64,000 nt of DNA from Branchiostoma belcheri (GCF_001625305.1 NW_017804109.1:1492533-1556532), one strand, 5' to 3'. Shown: positions 11,444 to 24,900, counted from the stretch's first letter. Notes: a model not told the origin generated them from the letters alone. A program made the numbers and translations.

Positions 11444-13761
11444 GGGACTGTACGATATTTACCGGGGGGGGAGGGCTGGTGCACTGGGGGGGAGGGCCAT
11501 TGAAAAATTTTTGGACCTGGGGGAGGNNNNNNNNNNNNNNNNNNNNNNNNNNNNNNNNNNNNNNNNNNNNNNNNNNNNNNNNNNNNNNNNNNNNNNNNNN
11601 AAAAATTTTTTGGCCTGGGGGGAGGGCCATGGAAAAAAATTTTGAGCCGGGGGGAGGGCCATCGAAAAAAAAAATCGGCCTGGGGGGGAGGGCCACCGAA
11701 AAACTTTTGTAAAATATGGCGTCGCGTAGTACCGAATTACAAGAAATACGCCGTAAATTCCCGAATATAGTACGCACTTTTTACATTTTTCAAAATCCCA
11801 GAAGTGTCTCGGGCCGTCGCCAAAGTCGCGGTGCGTACTTTATTTGAGTTTTCCGCCGATAAATCCGTGGACGACCCAGGAATAAAGCGGGACACCGGCA
11901 CGGGGAGCTTGGAACATCGATCGTCCATAGCATGTTTAGATAAGAATATTGACGAGTGGAAATAAAGTTAAACTTCAATAAATGAACATATTTCCTCTGA
12001 CTATCGTCGATATCGTCGAAGTTGCGGTAAAAGAAGAAGTCAAGTCACCCACGGTAAGAAAATGTAGGTCTCTGGCAATGACGCCCGGTGCTTTGTCATG
12101 CCGACGGGATCGTTCCCCAGCTAGCCGGCGTCGATCTCAGTGGAACCCCAGCAAAAATATAACCTCCCGTAAGTACACATACAATTGTAGGGTTTATGAG
12201 TGGTAATATTTGAAATGGTCCGCAAGCCGTGAACGTTCTTGATCGTCGTAACGTAACATGTGATAACATAACAGTTGTGCCTCGACTGATGGTCATCATT
12301 TCCAATACACTTCCGGCTTGAGTTCAACTCAGGAATCTTCAACAAAGATTATGCCCATGTCGTTTCAAAGGTTCAGAAATTGTTAACCATGTTTCACTTC
12401 GTATCACAAATATTTTTAAATCTTAATAAATGCCACAGGAAATTACTTTTTTGTAGCGGGCTACACCAGTCAGTACGACGTGACAATTCCATCTAGATGT
12501 ACTCCTACTCGACTGTTCGGCAAGCTACAATGATAGGGGCGGAGTTAACTTAAAATGTAGCCTTTGATGAAATCTTACCGCCCGGCCGGTGGGTGGGGTG
12601 TTTGGCGCGCCGACAGGCAAAGTACATTATGTACACCTACAGCTGAAGAACACAGAGAGGGCCGTGGCATGCGCAGCGCTGAGGACAGCTTTCCAGAACA
12701 TGGACCCCGAGAAGGAAGTCTTTCTTTCCTCTGAACAGACTGTACTTATAAGTTTTACGGAGTACAAATTAATAAACACACTGTTTATTCCTTTGATTTT
12801 GTGACAAAAACATCTATCACATAATGAGAGATTACTTGAAACGCAGTCAAACTTGTCACTTTCTCCTGTTCGGAATCGAAAGTCCCATTGATCCCAGTGT
12901 GTTAATTGGTTTCGGTGTCAAATTTTAAATTCGATAGCACCTCAACACCCAAATACTCCGCCCAGTTCTCCGCCTGTATGATTGTTTCTCTCCATGGGTC
13001 AATCGCGCGGGCACTATTAAAGAAGTGTTCGGCGCATTTCGTATTAAAAACATTAAAGCTACGTACCTGTGCATCAACATTCAAGTACCCCCCCCCCCTC
13101 GTTACCGATAAAATCAATATTGAAATATTGTCTTTTTTTCACGAATCTTTATTGACCATTGCTTGTTTGATCACCAAGACACCAACACTCCAAAGCTGGA
13201 TCCAAATCTGTGCGTTTCGCCGCACTTGCCTTACCTTTCGATGCGGTGGTGACGTCTTGCAAGTCGGCTGCGGCCGGCGGTGAAAAACAAAAGAACTTGA
13301 AACGTTTCCCGCTACGTTACCATACCATCACGTAGTACACGGCATAAATCTAGTTTTTAACAATTTTAAATTTGTTTGGAACGACGAACTGTCATACTAC
13401 ATGTTCACTGTGGTACCGGCCGTGCGTAGAAGGGGTGCGTACTTAATTCGAGTTTTTCCATTTTACGTTTCAGACGGGAATATTTGTCTCCCACCAGCCC
13501 CAAATCGGGGGTGCGTACTTTAATCGGGATGCGTACTTCATTCGGGAATTTACGGAGGGAGAAAGAGACATGGACTGGAAAAATGGGGGGGAGGGCCACC
13601 GAAAAATTTTTTGGGGTGGGGGGAGGGCCATTGAAAAAAATTTTGAGCCGGGGGGAGGGCCATGGAAAAAAATTTTGAGCCGGGGGGAGGGCCATGGAAA
13701 AAATTTTTTACCGGACCATTTTGCACCAGCCCTCCCCCCCCGGTAAATATCGTACAGTCCC
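11444..13761. mobile_element. 2.3-kb TIR DNA element with G-rich subterminal arrays (PIF/Harbinger-like)
   Basis: The left end gggactgtacgatatttacc and its continuation (ggggggg.agggctggtgca) return inverted at 13720-13761, about 40 bp, flanked by TAA on both sides (11441-11443, 13762-13764). A 3-bp TWA target duplication suits PIF/Harbinger. Inside each end lies an array of a ~32-bp unit (gggggagggccatggaaaaa). Further in is a second inverted block around gtgcgtact..attcgggaat (about 11750-11780 and 13529-13555). No transposase recognised, so non-autonomous. It contains the assembly gap at 11527-11600. Confidence 0.75.
11527..11600. other. Assembly gap (74 N)
   Basis: The N run lies inside the left G-rich array, where short tandem units and homopolymers would defeat assembly. 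ORFs crossing it are not real. Confidence 1.
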
Positions 13762-14410
13762 TAAGAAAGAAAATACAGTGGTATGTGAGACTATATCTAC
13801 GTCTAGCATTATACTATATTCTACAACATGAGCTGACAACATACATAGTTTTATGATACTGGAAAAGAAAACACTAGAGTTAGAGACAATAATATTTGTA
13901 GAATCTGATCTATTTCTGATCAGTATTTGTGTCTTTTTTTTTGTTTGATAGCAGGACTCACTGTTAGTATTTACATGGTTTGTGTTGATCTCTTTGTGTT
14001 ACCCAAATTGTCTGGTGTGCAGTATGTACATTCAAAACCACAATGATTGCATAACACACAAATAAGATGATGTTACCAAATACAAGCTAAGACTTCTCTG
14101 GCTTAATGTGCTTGTTATATGAATTATCGTCAACAAAAGATGTCCAAGATTGTGAGATATTTAAGTACAAACCTACCACTTATAGCTTGTTAGCTGCGCA
14201 CATTTGTAACTTTTCAAAAACTTAAATGCGAGGATGTCGGATCAGCAAAGCATGGTCTTAAGGTCAAAAAGATTTATACAGACATTGTATGTATGTATGT
14301 CTATCCTACTTCGCATTCTTGTCTCATCTTTGAATAGACAGGAAGGGGATTTGCTTTAAGACCCCAGAAGACGACAACCGAACAGATCAAGGAGATACGC
14401 TCATGATAAG

Positions 14411-14907
14411 TAGCCTCCATAGCATGCCAAAAACTGGGGGTTTTGGGGGTCTTTGGGAGCTTTTATGTGCTATTTTCTGATTGCATATAGACATCGTAGC
14501 CGGCCTGGTTGAATTAACCCTTGTCCTGCTGTGCGCAACATATGTTGCGCGGCACATTCAGTACCATCTATATAACACCCTGCATAGGTACGATTTGGGG
14601 GTATTTCTCGTGCAACGGATTACACCGCTGCGAAACGCAACGAATGCGGAAGTAACTATGCCACTGCAGGGCAAAAAAATTTTGTTTTTTTTTATCTAAT
14701 TAAGACATGAAAATATTGAAAAATATTGTGCCAGGAATGCCAGCAGGACAAGGGTTAAAACCCGTTTTTAGAACTGGGCTAATCAGAAAACAGCCGAAGA
14801 CCACCAAACCCCCAGCTCTATAAGCCTGCTACGGAGGCTACTGGGCTAATCAGAAAACAGCCGAAGACCACCAAACCCCCAGTTCTATAAGCCTGCTACG
14901 GAGGCTA
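14411..14907. mobile_element. MITE family B, copy 2, carrying a nested element
   Basis: Same ends as 2057-2242; flanks catgataag and cattacaag (9 bp, two mismatches). It is interrupted by a TTAA element (14518-14754), and its right end is duplicated in tandem as two 67-bp units (14774-14840, 14841-14907). Confidence 0.8.
14518..14754. mobile_element. Nested piggyBac-like MITE with TTAA duplication
   Basis: TTAA sits on both sides (14514-14517, 14755-14758). With TTAA included, the inverted ends ttaacccttgtcctgctg match over 18 of 18 bases. TTAA plus a CCCTT start is typical of piggyBac-superfamily ends. At 237 bp it has no coding capacity. It carries an internal 18-bp perfect palindrome, gcgcaacatatgttgcgc. 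Confidence 0.85.
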
Positions 14908-15782
14908 CATTACAAGACTGTTCAATCACGATAACCATCGAAAGATGCTCAACTTGGGTCAAACGTCACGCTCGGCAGAAATGTCTGTCTGGACACCGGA
15001 TTTGATCAAAGTCTCTTTCCTTTTCAGAAGTGCTGTCATACCAGTTATGGTGTTAGCAGAGATCTAGTGTTCTATACAGCTCCTTACATCCTCTCCCCTG
15101 TACCCAAATCCCTGTATGGGCTTTCTGGACCAATTAGGGGTGTTGGTGAGAACAGGGGGGATTGGGGGCTTTGGATTTGTGGATTTGCGGCTTTGCGTTG
15201 GAAGTCTCTTGTGGGACAGTGCGTGACCTGGGTTGGTCTACGTGGGTGAGGGGATTTCTGGGTCTGTTACCCACGTTTTCACCCTTACCTGTTCACTTTT
15301 GTTTCTGTAGTCTGGCTTGTCACTTTGCCGAGGTGACATGAACCAAAAGAAAAACTCTGATTCTTGTTTTTACCCATTTATCATTATGTAGTGTTACTTC
15401 CAAAGTAACAAAAGTAAAATGAAAACACTGCTTTCTGTTCCTGATGATTTTGATGAGCGAATACTCACCCCTACTTTTCTTCCTGTGTTTCTTGTATCCT
15501 TTATAGTTTGGAATCATGTGGTGTCACTGCCAAAGTGAAGAATGAAAACTAAGGAAAACACTGCTTGTAGTTCCTGATGATTTTGATTAACTTCCAAACG
15601 AATCATGCAGTGGCAAGGCAGTATATATTGGGCAGAGGAGTATCCATAATAGCCACCGAAGATCTGGTGGCCAATGGATACTGTCTGGCCAATTTGATAC
15701 TGTCTTTTTGCCACGGAGAGGTCTGCTTGGAGATTAGATTTTTATGAGCCAATTGTCACCCCTTTATTTGTCATCCCTGCAG

Positions 15783-15920
15783 TTTCGGTATGGTGCATGA
15801 TGGAGAGGGGAACGTGTGCAGCAAGCGTGACGGGAACATCATGTCCCCAACTCTGCAGGGGGTCAACGGCATGTTCTCCTGGTCTTCCTGCAGCAGGGAC
15901 TACCTACGCAAGTTCCTAGT
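15783..15920 (+). CDS. ADAMTS16/18: ADAMTS exon 1 of window: end of metalloprotease domain
   Basis: The acceptor is the cag ending at 15782 after a pyrimidine-rich tract; the donor is GTGAGT at 15921. The first base is codon position 3. It encodes [10 protein letters not shown] (GxxHD, the third zinc ligand and following Asp of the metzincin motif), then a Cys-containing stretch and NIMSPTLQG with FSWSSCSR, typical of the end of an ADAMTS catalytic domain. The HExxH half must sit in the previous exon. Two degenerate copies of its 3' edge follow in the intron. Confidence 0.93.
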
Positions 15921-18900
15921 GTGAGTACACACTTAGAGAAAACTCAGAGACACTTAGAAAACCTCTAACTTAAAGACGGACTACATGTGCAAGTTCCTTG
16001 TATGAGTAGACACTTAAAGAAACTCATAGACACTGAAAGAATATCAGAAGCACTTAAGAACCTCGGGGACAGAGACCATCTATGCAAGTTTGTTGTTTGT
16101 GTATAAAAGAGCCTATAAGTTGCAACTGCAAGGATTGTTGACTTAGAATCTGAAAGTACTAGGTTTGAACCTCTGGCAGAAGTATTAGAGCCTGAAAATT
16201 AGATGTCTAAAAAACTTTTTCTCTTTGATGTAGTACCTCGTTCTTTGAGAAAGGGCATCAATGTGCTGCTGAAAGATCAACATTTTTAAGGCAAGACTGG
16301 CCTTGGTACTGATTATCTATCCAGAAGACAGATTACATGCCAGCTCTCTGTGGCAGCTAACCCTGCTTGCATTATTTATTCCCATCCGTCCCCAGAACTG
16401 CCCAGTCCACCTGTCTGGACGACCCTCCCAAGGCCGTTGCTGAGTTCAAGTTTCCGGAGAAGCTGCCCGGAGAGTTGTACAACGCTGACCTGCAGTGCAA
16501 GTGGCAGTTTGGGAACAGTGCGCAGCTCTGTATGTTTGACTTTGGGAAGGTGAGATTTCGTAGATTGAAAGTTTATGTTTAACTGCACTGGATAGGTATA
16601 AAAGTCAGAACTTCATTAACTTGTGTTATTTAGTACACTTGAAACAGCCACACAGGCAAAACCTTTTGGTTAGTCCAATTATTGTGTTGGAAATCCAGTC
16701 AAATTTTGCTTCAGAACCTGAGATTTCACACCCAATGTTGCCACTTTTCTTTGTTTCACACAACTACTTTTCAGTAATCAGCCTTCTCAAAAAAATTTAG
16801 AGTAGGTGGCTGATAAGAAAAAGTAGCAGGCGAGCCACGAAGTGGCTCGAAGCGAGCCGCGCAGCGGCTCGCGGGGGGAGGGTACGGGAGGGGGGTGGCC
16901 CCCCTCCCGTTGGGGTGGTCCGGGGGGCCTCCCCCGGAGGAAATCGTAAAAATTAGACCCCTAAACATCGTTTTTGGTACATTCTGAGCAGCTTTTATGG
17001 CAATCTTGTGGCTCCAAAATTTACTGTTCGTGCACAAATAATTCCGGAAAAAGGCTGTATTAAAATTGTTTGCCGCTCCGATCGTATTACGCGCGGTCCT
17101 TGCGCCCGGCCACAAAATGCAGAAAAATAAAGAAAGCATATTTAAATGTCAATTTGATCGAAAAAATAATCATTGGGATGTGAAAAAATGTCACAGTTTC
17201 GCTTTTTGGAAGTTTTGTTTCTGTTTTGACGGTTTAATTCTAGCGGGGTGCGATCCATAAATGCCCTATGGAAATTCACCCCGCGTCCCGGTACACTGAC
17301 TTCCGGGTTCCTTGAACAAGAAAATTACGAGAAAATGGCCAAAAATCGGCGTAGAGAAATATACATCTTCCCGAAAATTCTTTTAATTATGTATTTCTTT
17401 AATAGGATGTTGCTTAGTAGTCGTAGAAAAAACGTAGAAAGCAGCGTAAATTTGTCTCTTCTTCACCGGCGAGAGCCTGCCGGCGAAGAAAAATCTTCCC
17501 GCGCTGCCGGCTGCTGGCCACATCGCTTATCCAATCAGAACGCAGGTCATGTGAGGTGAACCAATCCGAGCGTCGATCGCACGCTGCTACTTAATATTCA
17601 TGACAAGATGGCGCCTGAAACTTAGTGAAAGCTCCTGTTTTTGTACAGCGATGCGGAGTGTGCGTGTTTTTATTCCGGGGTTTTGACGCTGATTTTTGGC
17701 TAGCCGTGATTAAGCTACAAATGCCACACTAGTGGAGACAACAGATGAGTGATCATTTTACGATCGACAAGAACTTTTGATGAATGAAACAGCTGTGAAA
17801 TCTCGCTAAATTTGGCGATTTGTTTTTGAAAATTTGTCTCTGTGTATGAAAGATATGAACACGCTTCTATTCATGTCTTGATATTTTTTGACGTGATTTG
17901 TACTAGTTATTTGTAGCAGGAATGTTACTAGTGCCGGGAGAAGTTGGGAAGGTAGCGGCTTGATAAATTTTCGTGAGCAACGAGTTTACGAAGCAAGTTC
18001 CGCCTAGCTCGAGCGATACAACTCGAGCCCCGAACCAAGACCTCCCCCCGTAAACGTTTCGGCCGCTCTGGCCGGCCGCGGGCCGCTCGTAGAAACAAAC
18101 GCTGACTCGTGCACTAGAAATCTGCACAGGAGGCTAAGAAAGAAGCAGTTTTCAGATCCAGAAAGCTAGCAGAAATTTGTCTGAAGTTCGTCAGAAGAAA
18201 TGAGCCGGTGAAGTTTGTGAGAAAATGTAACGGAGCTTACTTGTTTTTCTGAAAATTTAGACGAAAGTAGCCGGCGCAAAAATTTGAAAATTTTGACGAA
18301 AGTAGCCGGCGCAATAATTTGAGTAGGCGGCGATTTTCGCCGGTAGCCGGCTTGTTTTGAGAAGGCTGGTAATACATGGACATGATTCTGCCCATTACTC
18401 GTGGTGTACTTTGTTATGTCTAACAGTTGTCTGCTCTGTGTGTGTGTGCTCTGTGTTATGTGTTTAGTGTGACGGACAGCAAATTTGCCATGAGCACTTC
18501 GATCACATTAAGGTAGGACCTAGACAGTGTGCTTGTACATGTGTGCTTTTTACATGTACAGGTATATTTGCCTGGGCGATCTGGCAAGAAGGATACGTTT
18601 TCACCTCCTTTTGTGGTCTCTTTCTTGCTTTGCTTACTGCAATTTTGGCAGTGGACCTGCATGACTTTCCCCTTGCAAGTCTGCCTTGCCATCCAGATTT
18701 TTTGCAGTACCCTTGCAGCTTCTTTTTGAATTGCAGACTGAAAGCATGGCAGTCCTATAGGGGATACTAAGGATGCTATGTTACATTGGTATAGGGTTTA
18801 CACTATGCAAGTGCTCTCTATCTATTGTGGTGACGTCTAAGTTGCACACATGTTTCTTTTTTTTCCTTTGCAATCTTCTCTTCTAGAGAATCTGAAGGAT

Positions 18901-21900
18901 GATTTTTTTTAAATCACCCCAGTTGTCCAATGCAGTGGCCTTTAGTTGCATCTACTGTACTTTCATCTCTTGTCTTCGGTGGCATTTTTCTAGAGGGTCT
19001 GAAAGATGATTTTATTCTGTTACCCCAGTTTTTCATTTTTTTAATTTTTTTTGCGCAGTGCTGCCTAGTGGGTTGTTCCTTTAGTTGCATCTTACCGTCT
19101 TTCTTCTAGTTTTTTTGCTAGTGCTGTCCAGTGCGGTGCTGCTTTAGTTACACCTGCTGTACTTGCGTTTCTTGTCTTTGGTGGCATTTCTACCTTCTGT
19201 ATGATAACCGTGTTGATCACCCCAGTCCCTTTCGGTACAGGACATCTGTAAGGGACTGTGGTGCCACCGCGGAGGGCGGCGCTGTGAGACCAAGTTTCTA
19301 CCCGCTGCTGAGGGCACGTCCTGCGGGCCCAACAAGGTGGGGATTTTTTTTTTTTTTACTTCAACCTCAAAACAAGGATCAAGGAACCACTTACATGTCT
19401 GGGGTTACATTAAGGAACTGTAGACTGAGACAGATTTGGTCACCTTTGTCAAACATCATGCTGCCCCAACGGCTGACTAAGCTACGGGAGGGAGTCAGTC
19501 AGTCAGAGAACCAACAAATCAAATTTGAGTGGCCTAGGGATATCATTACCTAGACATGAAGCACAGAGGGCTAGGCCCTCCCACAACAGAAAAGAAACTC
19601 GCTAAGGGAGCTCACGGGAAGAAAGACAGAAGACACGGTTGAAGGAGATGAAAAGAGAAGAAGGAGAAGACTAAAACAGTAAATGCAACTGCATGACGTT
19701 TTTGTACAACTGCAAAATGATGCAGAAAACAGTGGATGATGATGATGATTCTGTTTAATCGAAAAACCACAAATCAAATGGCCTAATTTTTTGTCTCTTC
19801 CCCACAGTGGTGCCGTATGGGTCAGTGCGTGGACTACGGGAAGGACGGCCCGCCTGCGGTGGACGGCGGCTGGTCGGTGTTCTCGGAGTGGGCGCCCTGC
19901 TCGAGAACATGCGGAGGCGGCATCACGTACAAGGAGCGAGACTGCAATAACCCCAGGTACGTCTGCTTGCTTGTTTGTTTGTTTATCCTGTAAGTGGGAT
20001 CGGTGTTCTCGGAGTAGGCTCCCTGCTCCCGCACCCCAGGTATGCTTTGTTTGTTTGTTTGTTTCCAGCACTTGTGACCCTGCCCTGCCACCCCCACAAG
20101 ACAACATTAGCTCCTGTATTCAAACAACAGGAGCTAACTAACACATTTGGATCAACCTTGTATTAGCTTTGTCTTGTTGTTTTCTTCTCATGGACTGTCT
20201 AAAACAAGTCACACCTCATGTACATATCAATTCATAGTTTTTGGATAGATACCTGCTACTGGAAATGTGTCAGTAGTGGGTCAAAGGTACCCAGAAGTTT
20301 GTATGGTTCTTGTTACAGTTTATGAAGGTTGATGGTCTCTTGTTTCTTTCAGGTTGTCTCTCTTTGTCACGTCAAGACAAGTGAAATGTTGGTAGGGCTT
20401 CTAAGAGTATCTGCTCTTTTTGCATGTTTTAAAAATAAGTTGCATTTTTTTTCATTGCAGACCTCAGTATGGTGGCACTTACTGTGTTGGGGAGAGCAAA
20501 ATCTACCGAATGTGCAATATTCAGGTGAGAACACTGCACTTACACAATATACACTTCATTCAAGGTTAGGAACAAGAACCTTGTACCTACAGCAGTTATC
20601 TCATTTTGAAGGCTTATAATGCAGCTATAATCTTACCCAAAAGTGCTTACCAAAACTCGTTAGTTTATGCTTTTCCGATGGTTTGTCATTTGACTGTTGG
20701 AGCAGATGTAAAGTAACTAGGATGGTACCCAGGCTATCATTTGTCGACATCCAGACTTAAATATGTAGTACCCAACAAGAGGTAGTTCACTGTGTGTGGC
20801 TCACTTCAGTTGCCCTTGTGTCCATTTATTCAGAACTAATCCCTTAACGGTACTCAATTGTCTGGGAAAGTTTACAGGATTACTTAAAGTTCAGAAATTT
20901 TAAGATGTTAATTTCCCGATGATGAGTTGCTTAATGAGTCACTTAATTTGTAAAATCAAGAATAGAACGTACTTGGTAAAATGGACAATGGTGTAGACTT
21001 CTTCTCAAATTTCTAGATCATGCACCGAATGTAAAATTAGCCTAAAATATTTGAGGAAGTGAACTCAAATAGAAGTTTTGTGGTCCTAAAATAAGGCCTG
21101 AATGTCTCATGATTAACGAAAATTGCTGATTGGTTGATTGGTTGATTCTAGTTGTTATGAAATCCAAGTAACATTTCAACAAAGCAGTGTTAACCTTTTT
21201 TTGGCATTGAAACAAAATTAATACATCTGGACACCCTTAATTGTGACTAAAAATAAACGAAAAATGCTTGTTTTGAAAAAACATGTCAACCTATGTATTT
21301 GACATACAGACATAGACAAAACATACGGCCACTAATGATCAAATCTGCATGATTTTAATGAAGTCAGAAACAGGCTAAACATGCAGACAAAGTTATTTAT
21401 ACATCCGGCAATACTACCAAACAATTTTTGAACCTCCACAATCTCCAAAAACACTCCGAGTCCCGTCCTTTAAGTCTGTATATTGTCTTTGGATTTCCCT
21501 GGCTGTCTGAATCATCTTTTTTTTTCTGTTAGCTTCAAAACAGCTAGCTTATACAGGGCTCCAAAGTTATCTTTGGGTATAGGAGGAATGCTGCATATGC
21601 TTCCAGTATTTCCAGCCCTGCTACTAGTATGTGTCCATCAATTCTACCAAACAGATTTTGAGCCCCTCCAGTTGCTAGTATAATCCTGACCTTGTGATCA
21701 GCATCAAACCGGTTTCCCTAAACGTGTGGGGCAAAAACTGCCACCAATTACGTCCAATTAGTCTGTGGTTTAACAACACCACTGCTGCTTGGGAAAATAA
21801 AGAGACGTTTCGATAAGGCTCAGCTATCAACACAAGCCCAAGTGGAAACCAACCACCAAATCTTGATTACCTGTATCGTAGGTTTATATCAAGCGACAAA

Positions 21901-24900
21901 AAATAAATGGTAGCTCTGTGTTTAGCTGAATGTTATTCTATATGAATGAAATGGATTCAGAAAATTTACAGTTTATGGAATCTTGACTTGAGGGCCCATT
22001 GAGGCTTAAGAATTCTTTTATCACTTCTTTGGGTCAAAGTTTGATCAAAACACTTAGCTAGTCCTCACGAGCGGCTGTCTGGTCTGACCTGGCCATAATT
22101 GGCTGAGTTGTTAAGTCCATTTGAACCATTTAATCAGCCTGGAGTTTGCTCAGAACTTACTCAGGTTTAACAGATATCCTTTTCGTCTTAGCTCCCGGGA
22201 AAGAAAAAAATTCCCACCCATAGTGATTTTCCAAAAGCGCTTTCTTGTCAGAGAAACGTAAGGTAAAAGAAGGGGTCATTGGTAAGTTGATGAAGGTTAG
22301 ACATCCAGGTAATAAGATACGTCAAAAAGCAGTTACTCAAGCAACTGATTATGATTTTGACATTTCAGCTAGTATCCACTGCCTTTTGTCAGTGACACCG
22401 GAGAGTTGTCAGAAAGGCAGGTTTATAAGTACAAACTATTGATTGGTACGCAAATAAGCGAAGACAATCTTTTATTTATTTTTTATTTTTTTGGAAAGTC
22501 CAAAAGGAAACAAAAGTTAGACAAGTCAAGACAAGGATGATGCAGAATAGTCAAGTAGCTCCTGTTGTTTCAGAACATAACAGAAACTCATTGTTTCCAC
22601 AAAAAACCGCAGACCAAGCCTGGAGTAGTTCCAAGTTAAACCTCCGCAAATACGAGGAAATTCGCCCAGTCGACCCGTCAGCCAGTTATCGGCTTATCTT
22701 GTCTCCCAGTAGCCCAGACATGATCCGTATCCAAACAGTGTCAATCTGCCCTGCTGTTAATGGTTGTGAAGGGACTAAGTGTAATCCTGTCATGGTTTCC
22801 TTTGTATACTGTGTACTGAAATATAACATCAAGTTTGCCCAGTTTGGATGTAAAAGAGTATTTGACACAATTATGTGTTACAGTGTATTAACAAAATTCC
22901 ACCCTCCCCACTCATCATAGAGGACCTTCATGGGGTGTGTGTGTGATTAGGAATAATGCAAAATTTTCGCCGCCGATTACAAATTGCGTTAAATTCTCAG
23001 AGCTGATTATGACTTTACGCTTTGCGGTTAATGTACGAATTGCCTTGATTTTTTTGGGAGGCTGCCTACGGATTACGAAGACTAAAAAGGCCTGATTTAT
23101 ATTATATGTAACGCCTTACGAAAAAGGGCATGCAGGCCCTCATCATACATGTAGCAGTAGCACTCTAAGTCCAACTAAAAAAAAAGATTAAATTAAATCA
23201 ATTACTACAAATGTATATAATATATAATACAGTAGATAACTGTAGAATGATGTTTTTTGAATGGAATGAGGTGTTTTTTTTTTCTTTTTAGTCAGTAATT
23301 CATTGTGAACTTTAAGTTCTTGCTGCTAGCAATGTTTAGAAAAGCAACCATGGTGGCAAAATTTGATACGGAACCCTAGACGCCACTTGTCAAGCATGTC
23401 ATAATTTCAGCCCATGCAATTTCTGAGGAGGTTTACTAAACAGTGATTTCTGTTGACACAACACGTTAAAAGTATTTTGAAATCGGTTTCGCACTTATTT
23501 TTCTTTATTGAAAATTTGCTGTAGTGTGACATTGTAGTGGGTGGCCAGACAGAATAAGCCAACGAACTTCACCCCCACTCATATACCGTAAAGTGGCTTA
23601 CATTAGCAGAGCCAAATTCTGTAGCCTCCATAGCATGCCAAAAACTGGGGGTTTGGGGGGTCTTCAGGGTCTTTGGGAGCTTTTATATGCTATTTTCTGA
23701 TTGCATATAGACAACATAGCCGGCCTGGTTGAATTACCCCCGTTTTTTTGGACTGGGCTAATCAGAAAACAGCCGAAGACCACCAAACCCCCAGTTCTAT
23801 AAGCCTGCGACAGAGGTTACAAATTTTGGTGATTTTTGTGTAATCAATAAATTTACTGAACTTCATTTTTAGTGAAACACTTTTTTTTCACACTGGTTGA
23901 CGTGTGTCTACAACATTTTTGATTAATTGGTTGAAAACTTAACCCAAATATATGATTCCAAATTTTCCAATCATACAGTAACTTGGGCAATCTTCAAGTT
24001 GGAGAGGGACAAAGACTTGGTGTGTTGCACTTTCTAAACACAAGTTTGATTTCTTGACGTTGTCGTCATTTTTCCGCTGCCTTACCTGTGTGCTCTCTAG
24101 GGGGCCTCCTTTGAAGTCTGGCCCACCTGTGTTACCTGTAAGGTGTTCCATTGTCAGAGCTCACCTGGACGGAAGAAGGGAGAAATGATTCACTCATTAA
24201 ACTTTATCTGTCTGGTGACCTTTCTTCTTCCGTCATTTCCGAAACCCCATATTTCAATGAATCCACTTGACAGAACAAATCAAGTGAATGACCGTAAAAA
24301 TGTCCTACATACCAGAACTGTATCTTGACAATGTATGATATCAAGTTAGCTGACTTGTAAAGTTTAATGACTTACGTTATAGCATTAATAATCAACAAAT
24401 AGATCTATATTTCATGTTGAAATAGAGCATACATGTCATAGACGAGTCAAGAAGGCAACAAATCTTCAACAAGGGAACTGTGTATACCCAGAGAAACTTA
24501 TGATTTTGTATGATATGGGTATCAAGTTAGCTAACCAGTAAACCTATTGTATGTAATTAGCAATCAAATCTATAGTTTCATGTTACGATGAGTTTGAGTT
24601 TTACGATAGAGCATAAATGTCATACAAGAGTCACGAAGGGATTACAAGTCTTCATCCGAAGCCATTTAGGAAAGGGAGAGAGATTCTGAAAAGTCTACCA
24701 AGCTTGTTCTTAAACCCCTGCTGTTTACAGTCGTCTAAGAAATACTTCAGCCTAATGTAAACACGGCGCGGGGGTGAGACAGCCAGTTGGAAGCTGACAA
24801 CGGATTTGCGAGCGTGAAGACGGACAAGGCCGGCCTTTCTGAAAGTGCAATTGTCCGTATGAGCAGATCATGTGCTCACCTCCCCAGCTTCGAATTCACC

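Larger units (their letters stand above)
1..15782. other. Upstream intron or intergenic sequence without recognised exons
   Basis: I searched for the missing ADAMTS protease-domain exon (HExxH, Cys-rich catalytic segment) and did not find it. Short ORFs here show no family signature, and some cross microsatellites. The stretch holds the MITEs, SINE pieces, LINE remnant and tandem repeats listed separately. About 9130-11440 holds only small dispersed-repeat pieces. Because exon 1 begins mid-codon, at least the right end is intron. Confidence 0.6.

Noticed and set aside
11374..11777. Long ORFs across the N run on both strands
   Set aside because: They translate unknown bases and the G-rich transposon array; no coding support.
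12589..13283. ORFs inside the 2.3-kb TIR element as a transposase
   Set aside because: None exceeds 125 codons and I see no DDE, Myb/SANT or HTH pattern.
16130..16230. Weak tRNA-SINE-like stretch (aggtttgaacctc)
   Set aside because: A single B-box-like word with no A box or shared tail.
16771..17139. 122-codon minus-strand ORF
   Set aside because: Spans the left end of a TIR element and its GC palindromes; low-complexity Pro/Gly stretches and no family signature.
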